From contig JAEUPW010000108.1 in the NCBI GenBank assembly GCA_016790045.1, positions 1 to 59,360 on the forward strand: DNA of 59,360 nucleotides, written 5' to 3'. The position numbers and the translations under genes were made by a program. Shown piece by piece: positions 25,110 to 33,092 of this stretch; positions within the stretch are counted from its first letter, which is position 1, and every line of letters begins with the position of its first letter. The notes beneath the pieces were generated by a model that was given only the letters and a program-made list of their open reading frames with translations, was not told where the DNA came from and made no database searches. This DNA comes from Candidatus Competibacteraceae bacterium. Lineage in GTDB: Bacteria; Pseudomonadota; Gammaproteobacteria; Competibacterales; Competibacteraceae.

Positions 25110-27170
25110 ATGGCCGAGGAACTCGACCTTGCGCGGGTGCGCAATATCGGCATCGCCGCCCATGTGGACGCCGGCAAAACCACCCTGACCGAACGGATGC
25201 TGTATTACGCTGGCGCTTCGCACAAGATCGGCGAAGTGCACGAAGGCGCGGCGCACATGGACTACATGGTCGAGGAGCAGGAACACGGCATCACCATCAC
25301 CGCCGCCGTGACCCAACTGCCCTGGCGCGGACACGCGATTCAACTGATCGACACGCCCGGTCACGTCGATTTCACCATCGAAGTCGAACGCTCGATGCGG
25401 GTGCTGGACGGTTGCGTGATCGTGCTGGACGGCGTGCGCGGCGTCGAGCCGCAGACCGAAACCGTCTGGCGGCAACGCGCCCGGTTTCGCTTGCCGGCTT
25501 TGTTTTTCGTCAACAAACTGGATCGGCCCGGCGCGGATTTCGCGCGGGCGCTGGCGACGGTGCGCGAGCGCTTCGCGGTCGAGCCGGTGGCGATCACCGC
25601 GCCGCCGCCCGGCGATTACGAGGGCGCAGTGGTCCATTTGATCGACAAAACCCGCTGGCGCTTTCACGGCGAACGCGGCGAACAGGTGGACATCGAAGCT
25701 TGCGATCCGGCGACGTGGCGGCAGTTGCAGCCTTGGCGGGAAAATCTGTTGCTGGCGGCGGCGGAAATGGATGAGGCGCTGGCCGAACAGGTGTTGGCCG
25801 AGCGAGAACCCGACCGGGAGCGGGTGTGGTCGGCGCTGCGTCAAGCGGTGTTGGCCGGCAAGGTTTTCCCCTGTTTTGCCGGCAGCGCGTTGCGCAACCA
25901 GGGCATCCAACCGCTGCTGGATGGCGTGACCCGGCTGTTGCCGTCGCCGAGCGAGCGCCCGCCCAGCCTGGCGCACCGGCCCGACGGGAGCGACGAATGG
26001 GTGGCGATGACGGCGGACGGGCCGCTGGCGGCTCTGGCGTTCAAGGTGCAACTGTGGGAAGGCCGCCGCCACGTGTTTGTCCGGCTGTATCGCGGCGTCC
26101 TGAAACCGGGCGACGAGATCGCTATCCCCGGCCCGAATCAAAGCGTGCGCCAGGAACGGGTGGCCCGCTTGTTCGAGGTGGACGCCAATCGCAAAACCCG
26201 CCTGGAGCGGGCGAGCGCCGGTCAGATCGTGCTGCTGGCCGGATTGCGCTGGGCCGGCACCGGCGACACCGTGTGCGCGCCGTCGCATCCTCTGTGGCTG
26301 GAGCGGATCGAAGCCCGCGAACCGGTGTTGGGTCTGGCGATCGAACCGCAGTCCGGCGCCGACGAGGAAAAATTGCTGGAGGCGCTGGAGAAGTTGCAGC
26401 AGGAAGATCCGACGCTGCGAGTCGAGGAAGACCGCGAGACCGGCCAACGGGTGTTGCGCGGGATGGGCGAGTTGCACCTGCAAATCGCCGCCGAACGCTT
26501 GAGCCGGGAATTCAACGTCAACATCCGGACCGGACGACCGGATGTGGTGCTGCGCGAAACCATCGGCCGCCGCGCCGAAGCGGAGAGCCTGTTTCACCGC
26601 CAGATCGAGCAGGCGGACGGCAAGCGGCTGGAAATGAAGGCCGGGGCGCGAGTGGCGGTGGAACCGCTGGCGCGCGGCGCGGGGGTGACGGTCATGGTCG
26701 AGCCCTCCGTCAAACCGGAGGGCGCGGAGCTGAATGCGGCGCAGCGCGACGCCGTGGCGAGCGGCGCCGGAGACGCCGTGGCCGGCGGTCCCGCGACCGG
26801 CGCGCCGTTGCAGGATGTCGCGGTGCGGGTGATGGAACTCGAATTGTTTGGCGGCTTATCCAGCCCCCAGGCGCTGCGGGTGGCGGTGGCGGAAGCGGCC
26901 CGCAAGGCGTTCGCGCAGGCGGGGGGATTGGCGATGCGCCCGATCATGGCGACCGAAGTGGTGGTCCCGGAAAGCGATGTCGGCGCGGTCATGGGCGACT
27001 TGCGGGCGCGGCGGGCGCTGATCCGAGATACCGAAACCCTGGGGGAGATGACCGTCATCCGCTGCGATTGCGCGCTGGATCGCCTGCTCGGCTATATCAC
27101 CGACCTGCGCGGCATGACGCGCGGGCGCGGCCAATTCACCATGAGTTTCGACCGGTTCGACGCGAGCTGA
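25110..27170 (+). CDS. Elongation factor G paralogue (EF-G2 type GTPase)
   Basis: The 686-residue product has all translational GTPase motifs: G1 AHVDAGKTTLTER at about 16-28, the switch II DTPGHVDF with VLDGVRGVEPQTETVW, and G4 NKLDRPG. Domains II-V follow (FKVQLWEGRRHVFVRLYRG, GMGELHLQIAAERL, MRPIMATEVVVP). The ATG at 25110 gives the correct N-terminus. It lies alone rather than in the rpsL-rpsG-fusA-tuf context and diverges from the canonical factor, so it is likely a second EF-G with a specialised role such as ribosome recycling or stress. Confidence 0.85.
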   Translation: MAEELDLARVRNIGIAAHVDAGKTTLTERMLYYAGASHKIGEVHEGAAHMDYMVEEQEHGITITAAVTQLPWRGHAIQLIDTPGHVDFTIEVERSMRVLDGCVIVLDGVRGVEPQTETVWRQRARFRLPALFFVNKLDRPGADFARALATVRERFAVEPVAITAPPPGDYEGAVVHLIDKTRWRFHGERGEQVDIEACDPATWRQLQPWRENLLLAAAEMDEALAEQVLAEREPDRERVWSALRQAVLAGKVFPCFAGSALRNQGIQPLLDGVTRLLPSPSERPPSLAHRPDGSDEWVAMTADGPLAALAFKVQLWEGRRHVFVRLYRGVLKPGDEIAIPGPNQSVRQERVARLFEVDANRKTRLERASAGQIVLLAGLRWAGTGDTVCAPSHPLWLERIEAREPVLGLAIEPQSGADEEKLLEALEKLQQEDPTLRVEEDRETGQRVLRGMGELHLQIAAERLSREFNVNIRTGRPDVVLRETIGRRAEAESLFHRQIEQADGKRLEMKAGARVAVEPLARGAGVTVMVEPSVKPEGAELNAAQRDAVASGAGDAVAGGPATGAPLQDVAVRVMELELFGGLSSPQALRVAVAEAARKAFAQAGGLAMRPIMATEVVVPESDVGAVMGDLRARRALIRDTETLGEMTVIRCDCALDRLLGYITDLRGMTRGRGQFTMSFDRFDAS

Positions 27171-27213
27171 TCGCGCCGGCCAACGCGCCCGCCCGATCCG
27201 CCGACCAGCGCGT

Positions 27214-28161
27214 TCAGCCGCGGCCGGCCCTCTTGCGCAGGGCGTCGTAGCGGCGGCGCTGGGTTTTGTCGGCCAGGTGCATCCGCATGATGCTGTCCAC
27301 CGAGTGGGCGCTGATTCCCAGGGCTTCCAGGCCGTTGCTGCTGCAAACGCTATCCGCTTGCAGCGAAAGATAGTTATCGGTCGTGAACACCTTCACCGGC
27401 AAAAGCCCCATCACTTTCGCTTGCAGGCGCGCCAGCCAGTCCGGCAGCCCGATCACGCGGCGCTTTAAATCCAGCATCCGGGCCGTGTCCTCGATCACTT
27501 CCCTGAAGGTGTAAACGCGCGGCCCGCACAGCTCGTAGCGCTTGCCGACAGTGTCATCGTTTTCCAGCGCCACCGCGAAGGCTTGGGCGACATCGCCCAC
27601 ATAGACCGGCGCGAACTTGGCGTCCGGGCACGCCAGCGGCAGCGCCGGAAACAGGCTGAGCATGGCGGCGAATTGGTTGTAGAAATTGTCGTCAGGCCCG
27701 AAGATGATCGACGGCTTGAAGCAGGTGACGGCCAAATCTTGCGCCTGCATCACCGTCTGTTCCGCCTCGCCCTTGGTCGCCAGATACTGGCTCGGGCCTT
27801 GGGTGTCCGCGCGCAAGGCGCTCATGTGCAGCAGCCGCTTGACGCCGGCGGCCCGGCAGGCTTCGACCACTTTCTTGGCCAGGTCGCTGTGTGCGGCCTT
27901 GAAGCGCTGGTTGCCCTGTTCGTTCAGGATGCCCACCAGATTGATCGCGGCGTCGCAGCCGGAGAATCGCTCCAGCAGCGCGGTGGCGTCGTGAACGTCC
28001 GCGCCGACCAGTTCGGTGTTCGGCGACAGCTCGATGCTGCGATGCCGTTGCGGGTGGCGGCTCAACACCTTGAGCCGATAGCCCTGATTGGCCAGCCGCG
28101 AAACCAAGTGCCGCCCGACGAAACCGGTTCCGCCCAACACGCAGATTTTTTTGATGTTCAT
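27214..28161 (-). CDS. NDUFA9-like atypical SDR / NAD(P)H-binding protein
   Basis: The 315-residue protein begins with a Rossmann nucleotide-binding motif (ICVLGGTGFVGRHLVSRLA, residues about 6-24) and continues as an extended atypical SDR of the complex-I NDUFA9 type: DAAINLVGIL, VKRLLHMSALRAD, SQYLATKGEAEQ, FKPSIIFGPDDNF and FAPVYVGDVAQAF. The Tyr-x3-Lys catalytic pair is replaced by YLATK, with Tyr and Lys still four apart. Bacterial members are thought to act in quinone- or sugar-related redox or as NAD-binding scaffolds. It converges with the EF-G gene. Confidence 0.85.
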   Translation of the reverse strand: MNIKKICVLGGTGFVGRHLVSRLANQGYRLKVLSRHPQRHRSIELSPNTELVGADVHDATALLERFSGCDAAINLVGILNEQGNQRFKAAHSDLAKKVVEACRAAGVKRLLHMSALRADTQGPSQYLATKGEAEQTVMQAQDLAVTCFKPSIIFGPDDNFYNQFAAMLSLFPALPLACPDAKFAPVYVGDVAQAFAVALENDDTVGKRYELCGPRVYTFREVIEDTARMLDLKRRVIGLPDWLARLQAKVMGLLPVKVFTTDNYLSLQADSVCSSNGLEALGISAHSVDSIMRMHLADKTQRRRYDALRKRAGRG

Positions 28162-28369
28162 GCTTTTGCCCGTTTTTCGCTGTTCTGTGATCGCCTAAAG
28201 CGGAGGGAGGCTGCGAAATCCTGCATCCGGATGGGACATGCCCGCCGATCCCCCTTTACAATAACCCCTTCGATCAGTCGCGCGGTGGTTTTGCCAGGGT
28301 GGACTTTAGCACAGCCAAAGCCGTGTGCCGCTTTCTGGAACCGCTTTGCGAGAATAGGATAACCCGATC

Positions 28370-29170
28370 TTGGAACCGATTTTACCGACTCTGCTGTTCT
28401 ATTTGCTGCTGGGGGCGTTTGCCGGGGTCATGGCCGGTCTGCTCGGCGTCGGCGGCGGCTTGATCATCGTCCCGGCGCTGGCCTGGATTTTTCAGCGCCA
28501 GGGGATCGCCGAGAGCGCCATCATGCATCTGGCCATCGGCACTTCGCTGGCCACCATCATTCTGACCTCGATCTCCTCGGTCCGCGCCCACCACCAGCGG
28601 GGCGCGGTGCTGTGGCCGGCGGTCGGGCGATTGACGCCCGGCATCATCGTCGGAGCGTGGCTGGGGGCGGCCGTCGCCGATCTCCTCTCCAGCTTCACCT
28701 TGCAGAAAATCTTCGCGGTGTTCGTGCTGGCCATGTCGGTGCAGATGGGGCTCGGCGCGAAACCCGCGCCGCATCGCGAGTTGCCGAAAACGGGTGGAAT
28801 GTTGGCGGCGGGCGGGATCATCGGTGCGGTTTCGGCCATCGTGGGCATCGGCGGCGGATCGCTGACCGTGCCGTTTTTGACCTGGTGCAACGTGCAGATC
28901 CGCCAGGCCGTGGCGACCTCGGCGGCGTGCGGCTTGCCCATCGCGGTCGCCGGCGCGCTCGGTTTCGCGATCGCGGGCTTGAACGCGACCGCTTTGCCGG
29001 CCTGGAGCTTGGGTTACGTCTATGGCCCGGCGCTGGTCGGCATCGCCCTGACCAGCATGTTGTTCGCGCCGCTGGGGGCGAAACTCGCCCACAGTTTGCC
29101 CACCGAGACGCTGAAGAAAATCTTCGCCGTCTTTCTGGCGGGCGTCGGCGCCAAGATGTTGTGGGGTTAG
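28370..29170 (+). CDS. TSUP (TauE/SafE) family sulfite/sulfonate exporter
   Basis: The 266-residue polytopic protein has two related halves, each opening with the TSUP signature: GLLGVGGGLIIVPAL at about 23-37 and GIGGGSLTVPFL near 165. About eight hydrophobic helices are visible. Family members export sulfite, sulfoacetate or similar anions. The substrate here is not evident. The start is a TTG at 28370 with AGGAT upstream, since the next ATG is inside the first helix. It is followed after 42 bases by the DUF554 membrane protein in the same direction. Confidence 0.85.
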   Translation: MEPILPTLLFYLLLGAFAGVMAGLLGVGGGLIIVPALAWIFQRQGIAESAIMHLAIGTSLATIILTSISSVRAHHQRGAVLWPAVGRLTPGIIVGAWLGAAVADLLSSFTLQKIFAVFVLAMSVQMGLGAKPAPHRELPKTGGMLAAGGIIGAVSAIVGIGGGSLTVPFLTWCNVQIRQAVATSAACGLPIAVAGALGFAIAGLNATALPAWSLGYVYGPALVGIALTSMLFAPLGAKLAHSLPTETLKKIFAVFLAGVGAKMLWG

Positions 29171-29212
29171 CGCCGTGATCGCGGATGCGCCCAAAGCGCG
29201 GGGACGGCGACG

Positions 29213-29893
29213 GTGATCGGCACTCTGGTCAATACCGGCGCGGTCGTGATCGGCGGCGCCATCGGCCTCACCGCCGGTTCGCGCCTGCCGGAGAACATCA
29301 AAACCATCGTGATGCAAGCCTTGGGCTTGGCGGTGGTCGCTATCGGTTTGCGCATGGCGCTGGAGGCCCAGCACACCTTGCTGGCCATCGGCTGCTTGCT
29401 GCTGGGCGGCATCACCGGCGAACTGCTGCGGATCGAGCAGCGCCTGGAAGGTCTGGCCGAGGCGCTGCGGCACAGGCTGCGCGCCAATTCCGGCCGGTTC
29501 GTCGAAGGTTTCGTCACCGCCACTTTGCTTTATCTGACCGGCGCGATGACCATCGTCGGCTCGATCCGGGATGGGACGGTCGGCGATCCCAGCGTGCTGT
29601 TATTGAAATCGTTGCTGGATGGCGTCGCGTCCATCGCTCTGGCCTCGTCGATGGGGGTCGGCGTGCTGTATTCGGCGCTGCCGGTCCTGGTGGTGCAGGG
29701 GAGCATCACGCTGCTGGCGGGACAATTGGCTTTTCTGTCGGAACCGGCGGTTCTGGACGCTATCAACGCGGCTGGCGGGTTGCTGATTTTGGGTATCGGG
29801 ATCAATTTGCTGGAGATCGGCCGCATTCGCGTCGGCAATCTGCTTCCCGCTTTATTCTACGCCATCATCGGTGCGCTGTTGGTGCCCGGATGA
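29213..29893 (+). CDS. DUF554 (YqgA/YdfK-like) membrane protein
   Basis: The 226-residue polytopic protein matches DUF554: MIGTLVNTGAVVIGGAIGL at the N-terminus, LLLGGITGELLRIEQRLE at about 61-78, FVTATLLYLTGAMTIVGSI and the final GGLLILGIGINLLEIGRIRVGNLLPAL. Six or seven helices are expected. The function is unknown, although a transport role is often assumed. It starts with GTG at 29213 and probably shares a transcript with the TSUP gene. Confidence 0.87.
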   Translation: MIGTLVNTGAVVIGGAIGLTAGSRLPENIKTIVMQALGLAVVAIGLRMALEAQHTLLAIGCLLLGGITGELLRIEQRLEGLAEALRHRLRANSGRFVEGFVTATLLYLTGAMTIVGSIRDGTVGDPSVLLLKSLLDGVASIALASSMGVGVLYSALPVLVVQGSITLLAGQLAFLSEPAVLDAINAAGGLLILGIGINLLEIGRIRVGNLLPALFYAIIGALLVPG

Positions 29894-30181
29894 AAGGGTT
29901 GTGCGCCCGTCGGCTATAATTTTCATTAAAAGTAAAGTCTTATAGAGATGCTCGTTCCATTAATAACGGTATCGAATGGGAGCGTCAGGCGCTTGCGAAC
30001 ATGAATTATCGATTCGGGGATCAAATCGCAATGAACTTTAGTAATGGTGCGCGGTACCAATCCTAAGTCTGGGAAAGGTGATACAGGGGACGGCGAGGAT
30101 CAGTCGGATTCGCCCGCGCGGTTCGCGGCCTTGCCGTCGTCGATTTAATCCGATATACGTGAATACGGACAGGAGATCTCC

Positions 30182-30679
30182 ATGAACGACAACAATCCTC
30201 GCAACGCGGATCCGATCAGCGGCGAGTCCGGCGCCCATCCTGTCGGCACCGGCGTCGGTGCGGCGAGCGGCGCGGCGGCGGGCGCGGCGGTCGGTTCGGT
30301 GGCGGGTCCCATCGGCACCGCCGTGGGCGCGGTAGTGGGCGCGATCGCCGGCGGTCTGGCGGGTAAAGGAGTCGCCGAATCGGTCAATCCGACGGTCGAA
30401 GACGCCTATTGGCGCGACAACTATGTCAGCCGCCCCGGCTACACCAGCGGCTATACCTACGACGATGACTATGCGGCCGCTTATCGGCTCGGCTACGAAG
30501 GGCGCGGCCGGTATCAGGACGGCACGTACGAGGCCCACGAAGCCGAACTCAAGGCGGACTGGGAGCGCGTCAAGGGCAAGTCCCGCCTGACGTGGGAACA
30601 GGCCAAAGCCGCCGGTCGCGAGGCGTGGGATCGCATCGAGCGCGCCATGCCGGGCGACGCGGACCGCGACGGCCGTTAA
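30182..30679 (+). CDS. Glycine-zipper stress-type hypothetical protein
   Basis: The 165-residue protein has an Ala/Gly-rich glycine-zipper membrane-active segment at about 22-62 (VGTGVGAASGAAAGAAVGS and then GAVVGAIAGGLAGKG). A Tyr/Asp-rich region follows (YWRDNYVSRPGYTSGYTYDDDY), then an amphipathic C-terminus (LTWEQAKAAGREAWDRIE). The latter contains the YRLGYEGRGRYQDGTY pattern found in small stress-associated proteins. No signal peptide is seen. It heads a group of small membrane-linked stress genes and may respond to osmotic or stationary-phase cues; this is inference. Confidence 0.7.
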   Translation: MNDNNPRNADPISGESGAHPVGTGVGAASGAAAGAAVGSVAGPIGTAVGAVVGAIAGGLAGKGVAESVNPTVEDAYWRDNYVSRPGYTSGYTYDDDYAAAYRLGYEGRGRYQDGTYEAHEAELKADWERVKGKSRLTWEQAKAAGREAWDRIERAMPGDADRDGR

Positions 30680-30823
30680 GGCCATTTTCGAGAAACGCGG
30701 CCGCGCGCCCGAAAGCCTTTGGCCGCATCGACAGTTTGACTTTATTTCGCGGATCGGGCCATCGGGGCCAATCATCGGCCCCGAGCGGCGGGTCCACCAG
30801 TTCCTCAATAGTGAGAGCGCACC

Positions 30824-31183
30824 ATGGAAAATCAAGATCGTTTTGGCGGTTCAAGCTCCTTCGAGCGGGATGTGAACAACAAGGTGAACCGGGTGGCGTC
30901 GGGCGCGCATGACGCGGTCGACAAAGCGGCGGACGCCACGGCCAACGCGGCCGACAAGATGGGCGACACGCTCAACCGCGTCGCCTCGGGCGCGCATGAC
31001 GCCGTGAACAAAGCGGCCGACATGGCGGCCAACATGGCGGACAAAGTGGACGAGAAAAGGCAGCAGCTCAACGAAGTGAAGGAGGAGTGGCTGGTCAAGA
31101 CGCGAGAGTACGTGCACGAACAGCCCGTCAAAGCGTTGCTCATCGCCTTGGCCAGCGGTTTCGTGTTGAGCCGTTTATTGTAA
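30824..31183 (+). CDS. YqjD/ElaB-type (DUF883) C-tail-anchored protein
   Basis: ElaB/YqjD proteins are inner-membrane proteins that bind ribosomes in stationary phase. The 119-residue product has a long amphipathic helical body with an internal duplication, NRVASGAHDAVDKAAD at about 22-37 and NRVASGAHDAVNKAAD at about 50-65. A basic EWLVKTREYVHEQPVKAL segment precedes the C-terminal hydrophobic anchor LLIALASGFVLSRLL, the hallmark of the family. The next two genes are YqjE-like and YqjK-like, the same order as the E. coli yqjDEK operon. Confidence 0.82.
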   Translation: MENQDRFGGSSSFERDVNNKVNRVASGAHDAVDKAADATANAADKMGDTLNRVASGAHDAVNKAADMAANMADKVDEKRQQLNEVKEEWLVKTREYVHEQPVKALLIALASGFVLSRLL

Positions 31184-31203
31184 AACCACCGCGAGCGTTG
31201 CCT

Positions 31204-31650
31204 GTGGATTCTTCTAACGCAGTGAAGGACATTGCAAGCTCACAGGCCCCTTCCGATCCCCCGGCAAAAACGCCGGGGGTATTGAAAGAAACGAAGTCTT
31301 TGATCAAGGACTTCAGTGAGCTGTTGCAAGACCACGCCAAGCTCGCCCTGCTGGAAACCAAGCGCGTGGGCGGCAGCGCGGCCGCTCTGGTCGCGTTCGG
31401 CGCCGGCGCGCTGATCTTCGCGTTTATCGCGTGGTTGGTGCTCCTCGCGGCGATCGTCCTGTTTGTGTCGGAGCGGGGCTATATGATGGCGAGCACGGCG
31501 TCCGCCCTGGTGGTGGCGGCCCATCTGCTGGTGGCCTTTATCTTTTACAAGAAGATGATGGGCCAGCGCGATCGGATGAATTTTTCCGCTACCGTCCGCA
31601 GTTTTAAATCGACGCTGTCGGAATTGAAAGGTACGGAGAAACCGTCATGA
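31204..31650 (+). CDS. YqjE-type (phage holin 3_6 superfamily) membrane protein
   Basis: The 148-residue product has a polar N-terminus, an amphipathic stretch (LIKDFSELLQDHAKLALLETKRVG), and two TM helices at about 58-83 (GAGALIFAFIAWLVLLAAIVLF) and 91-112 (STASALVVAAHLLVAFIFY). This is the YqjE/Actinobacterial holin-like superfamily; the name does not imply a phage role. I use the GTG at 31204 because upstream start codons lie inside the YqjD-like gene. The stop overlaps the next gene by four bases (ATGA), showing translational coupling. Confidence 0.75.
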   Translation: MDSSNAVKDIASSQAPSDPPAKTPGVLKETKSLIKDFSELLQDHAKLALLETKRVGGSAAALVAFGAGALIFAFIAWLVLLAAIVLFVSERGYMMASTASALVVAAHLLVAFIFYKKMMGQRDRMNFSATVRSFKSTLSELKGTEKPS

Positions 31651-32174
31651 ACGAGCCGGTAGAGAGCCAATCGACCTCGGCCCTGGAGGAATTGCCGTTG
31701 GATGACGAAATCGAACTCGTCGAACGGCGCATTCAGCTCCGCCAGCAACTGATCGTGGAGCGCCGCGCTTTGTTGGGCGCGCGGGTTCACCGCGAGATCA
31801 CGTCGCCGGGGTTTTTGCTGGCGACATTTAGCGCGGGATTCATCGTGGGCGATTTGACCGGCGGCAGAAGGCGACACGAGCGGCGCAAGGTCGAAGCCGC
31901 CGCTGACGGCGGCGCGCCCGTCTCGCCCCCGCAGTTTTTGCGGACCTTGTTCCGCCCTGATTCGGGCGATGACCAGAAAGGCCGCGACAAAGAGGCGGCC
32001 GAGCGCCCGCCGCTTATATTGGGGTTGCTCGCGCTGGTGCGGCCCATGTTGATTTCGCAAGCCTTGGAGTTCGCCAAAACTTCCCTTTTCTCGCTGTCGC
32101 CGACGGCGGAAACGGCTCGGCCCGCCGCTCGGCCCGCCGCTCGGCCCGCCAGCGAACGCACCACCAGAATTTGA
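31647..32174 (+). CDS. YqjK-like hypothetical protein with repeat-rich C-terminus
   Basis: The 175-residue product begins with a charged helix, then LVERRIQLRQQLIVERRALLGARVHR and a short hydrophobic stretch (SPGFLLATFSAGFIVGDLTGG, about 53-73). The middle is polar; a second hydrophobic segment (LILGLLALVRPMLISQALEF) is near 123-142. It ends in RPAARPAARPAS, encoded by three copies of a 12-base unit (32112-32150). The position after YqjE and the early Arg-rich helix suggest a YqjK counterpart, but it is longer than the E. coli protein, so the assignment is tentative. Confidence 0.6.
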   Translation: MNEPVESQSTSALEELPLDDEIELVERRIQLRQQLIVERRALLGARVHREITSPGFLLATFSAGFIVGDLTGGRRRHERRKVEAAADGGAPVSPPQFLRTLFRPDSGDDQKGRDKEAAERPPLILGLLALVRPMLISQALEFAKTSLFSLSPTAETARPAARPAARPASERTTRI

Positions 32175-32331
32175 CGGGGGACGACCTCGATTCCGGCGGC
32201 TGCGCGCGGGTCGCTCAACCTTGAGTCTCGCTCGAAAGTCGCGCTTTCGTCGCGAGTTTCGCGCTGTCGGACGGGTGGAAACACCAGCCGCCTGAAGCGC
32301 GACCACCGACAACCCGATCGGAGAGTTCGCG

Positions 32332-32742
32332 ATGGCCGAGCGCCGCACCCGCAAAACCCGTTCCGTTTCCCGCAAAGCCGCCGAGGTGGCTGTCGCGGCC
32401 CCGCAAGTCATCGCCCGCCGTCTGACGCAGATGGCGCTGGCGGGCGCGAAGCCGTCCGCCCGAGACCGCAAGGAGTTCCAGCGCATGGGCGCCGAAAAAA
32501 TGGCGGCGCTCACCGAATCGTGGAGCGCCATGGCCGCGCGGACGTTTCAGGCCAATCAAAAGTTGGCGCTGTCTTGGATGGCGTCGCTGTGGATGCCGGG
32601 CAAAAATTCTCAATCCCTGGTCAAGAAAGCCGTCCGGGAGGCCGGAGACGCGCTGCTGGACATCGCTGACGAGGGCATGAAACCGATTCATCGGCGGGTG
32701 GTGGCCAACGCGAAACGCCTGACCCGGACCAAGCGCAAATAG
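32332..32742 (+). CDS. Probable polyhydroxyalkanoate granule-associated phasin
   Basis: The 136-residue protein is basic at both ends (MAERRTRKTRSVSRKAAE and RLTRTKRK) with a helical middle: APQVIARRLTQMALAG, SARDRKEFQRMGAEKMAALTESW and FQANQKLALSWMASLW. This matches the phasin-like family found with PHA granules in Gammaproteobacteria. Such proteins coat granules and control their size, and the basic tails may bind DNA. The neighbouring hydroxybutyrate oligomer hydrolase at 51.6-53.8 kb supports PHA metabolism in this organism. No PHA synthase is in the window. Confidence 0.6.
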   Translation: MAERRTRKTRSVSRKAAEVAVAAPQVIARRLTQMALAGAKPSARDRKEFQRMGAEKMAALTESWSAMAARTFQANQKLALSWMASLWMPGKNSQSLVKKAVREAGDALLDIADEGMKPIHRRVVANAKRLTRTKRK

Positions 32743-33092
32743 CGCTTGGGCCAACGGCCGGAGAGACGCTGGGCGACACCGACCCAGCCGCCGCGAACGG
32801 TCAGTGGCGCGAGTTGCGCCAAAACCTCTCTATCGCTTCCGGCGCGTTGCCGGCCTTGTTCCCGCACGGCTTTCCGAGCATCGAAGTTATGCGCCCGGTG
32901 GCCGGCAGCACCGATCGACGTGGCCGCATCCCATCGTTCTGGATTGTTGGGCCGTCGCCGTTCTGGAATCTCGCGTCGCCAGAGCGCCTGACCGGGTAAA
33001 CTTCTCGCAAGCTTTCGCTCGCAAACCGCAGACAAGGTTGCTGTGGTGACACCGCTGCGCCAGAATGAACTCCATTACGGAGGACAAGGCTC
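32743..33092. other. Intergenic region ahead of the srfB cluster
   Basis: The 350 bases contain no convincing gene; the open frames here have no protein-like pattern. The cluster promoter is expected in this stretch. I see only the strong GGAGG ribosome-binding site at 33078-33082 and no clear -35/-10 pair or operator. Confidence 0.45.

Noticed and set aside
31204..31650. Prophage holin
   Set aside because: The family name includes holin, but the position between YqjD-like and YqjK-like genes and the absence of phage genes indicate the YqjE housekeeping version.
32804..33049. Small ORF in the gap before srfB
   Set aside because: Several overlapping frames of similar length exist here, all Arg/Pro-rich, none with a ribosome-binding site or recognisable pattern.
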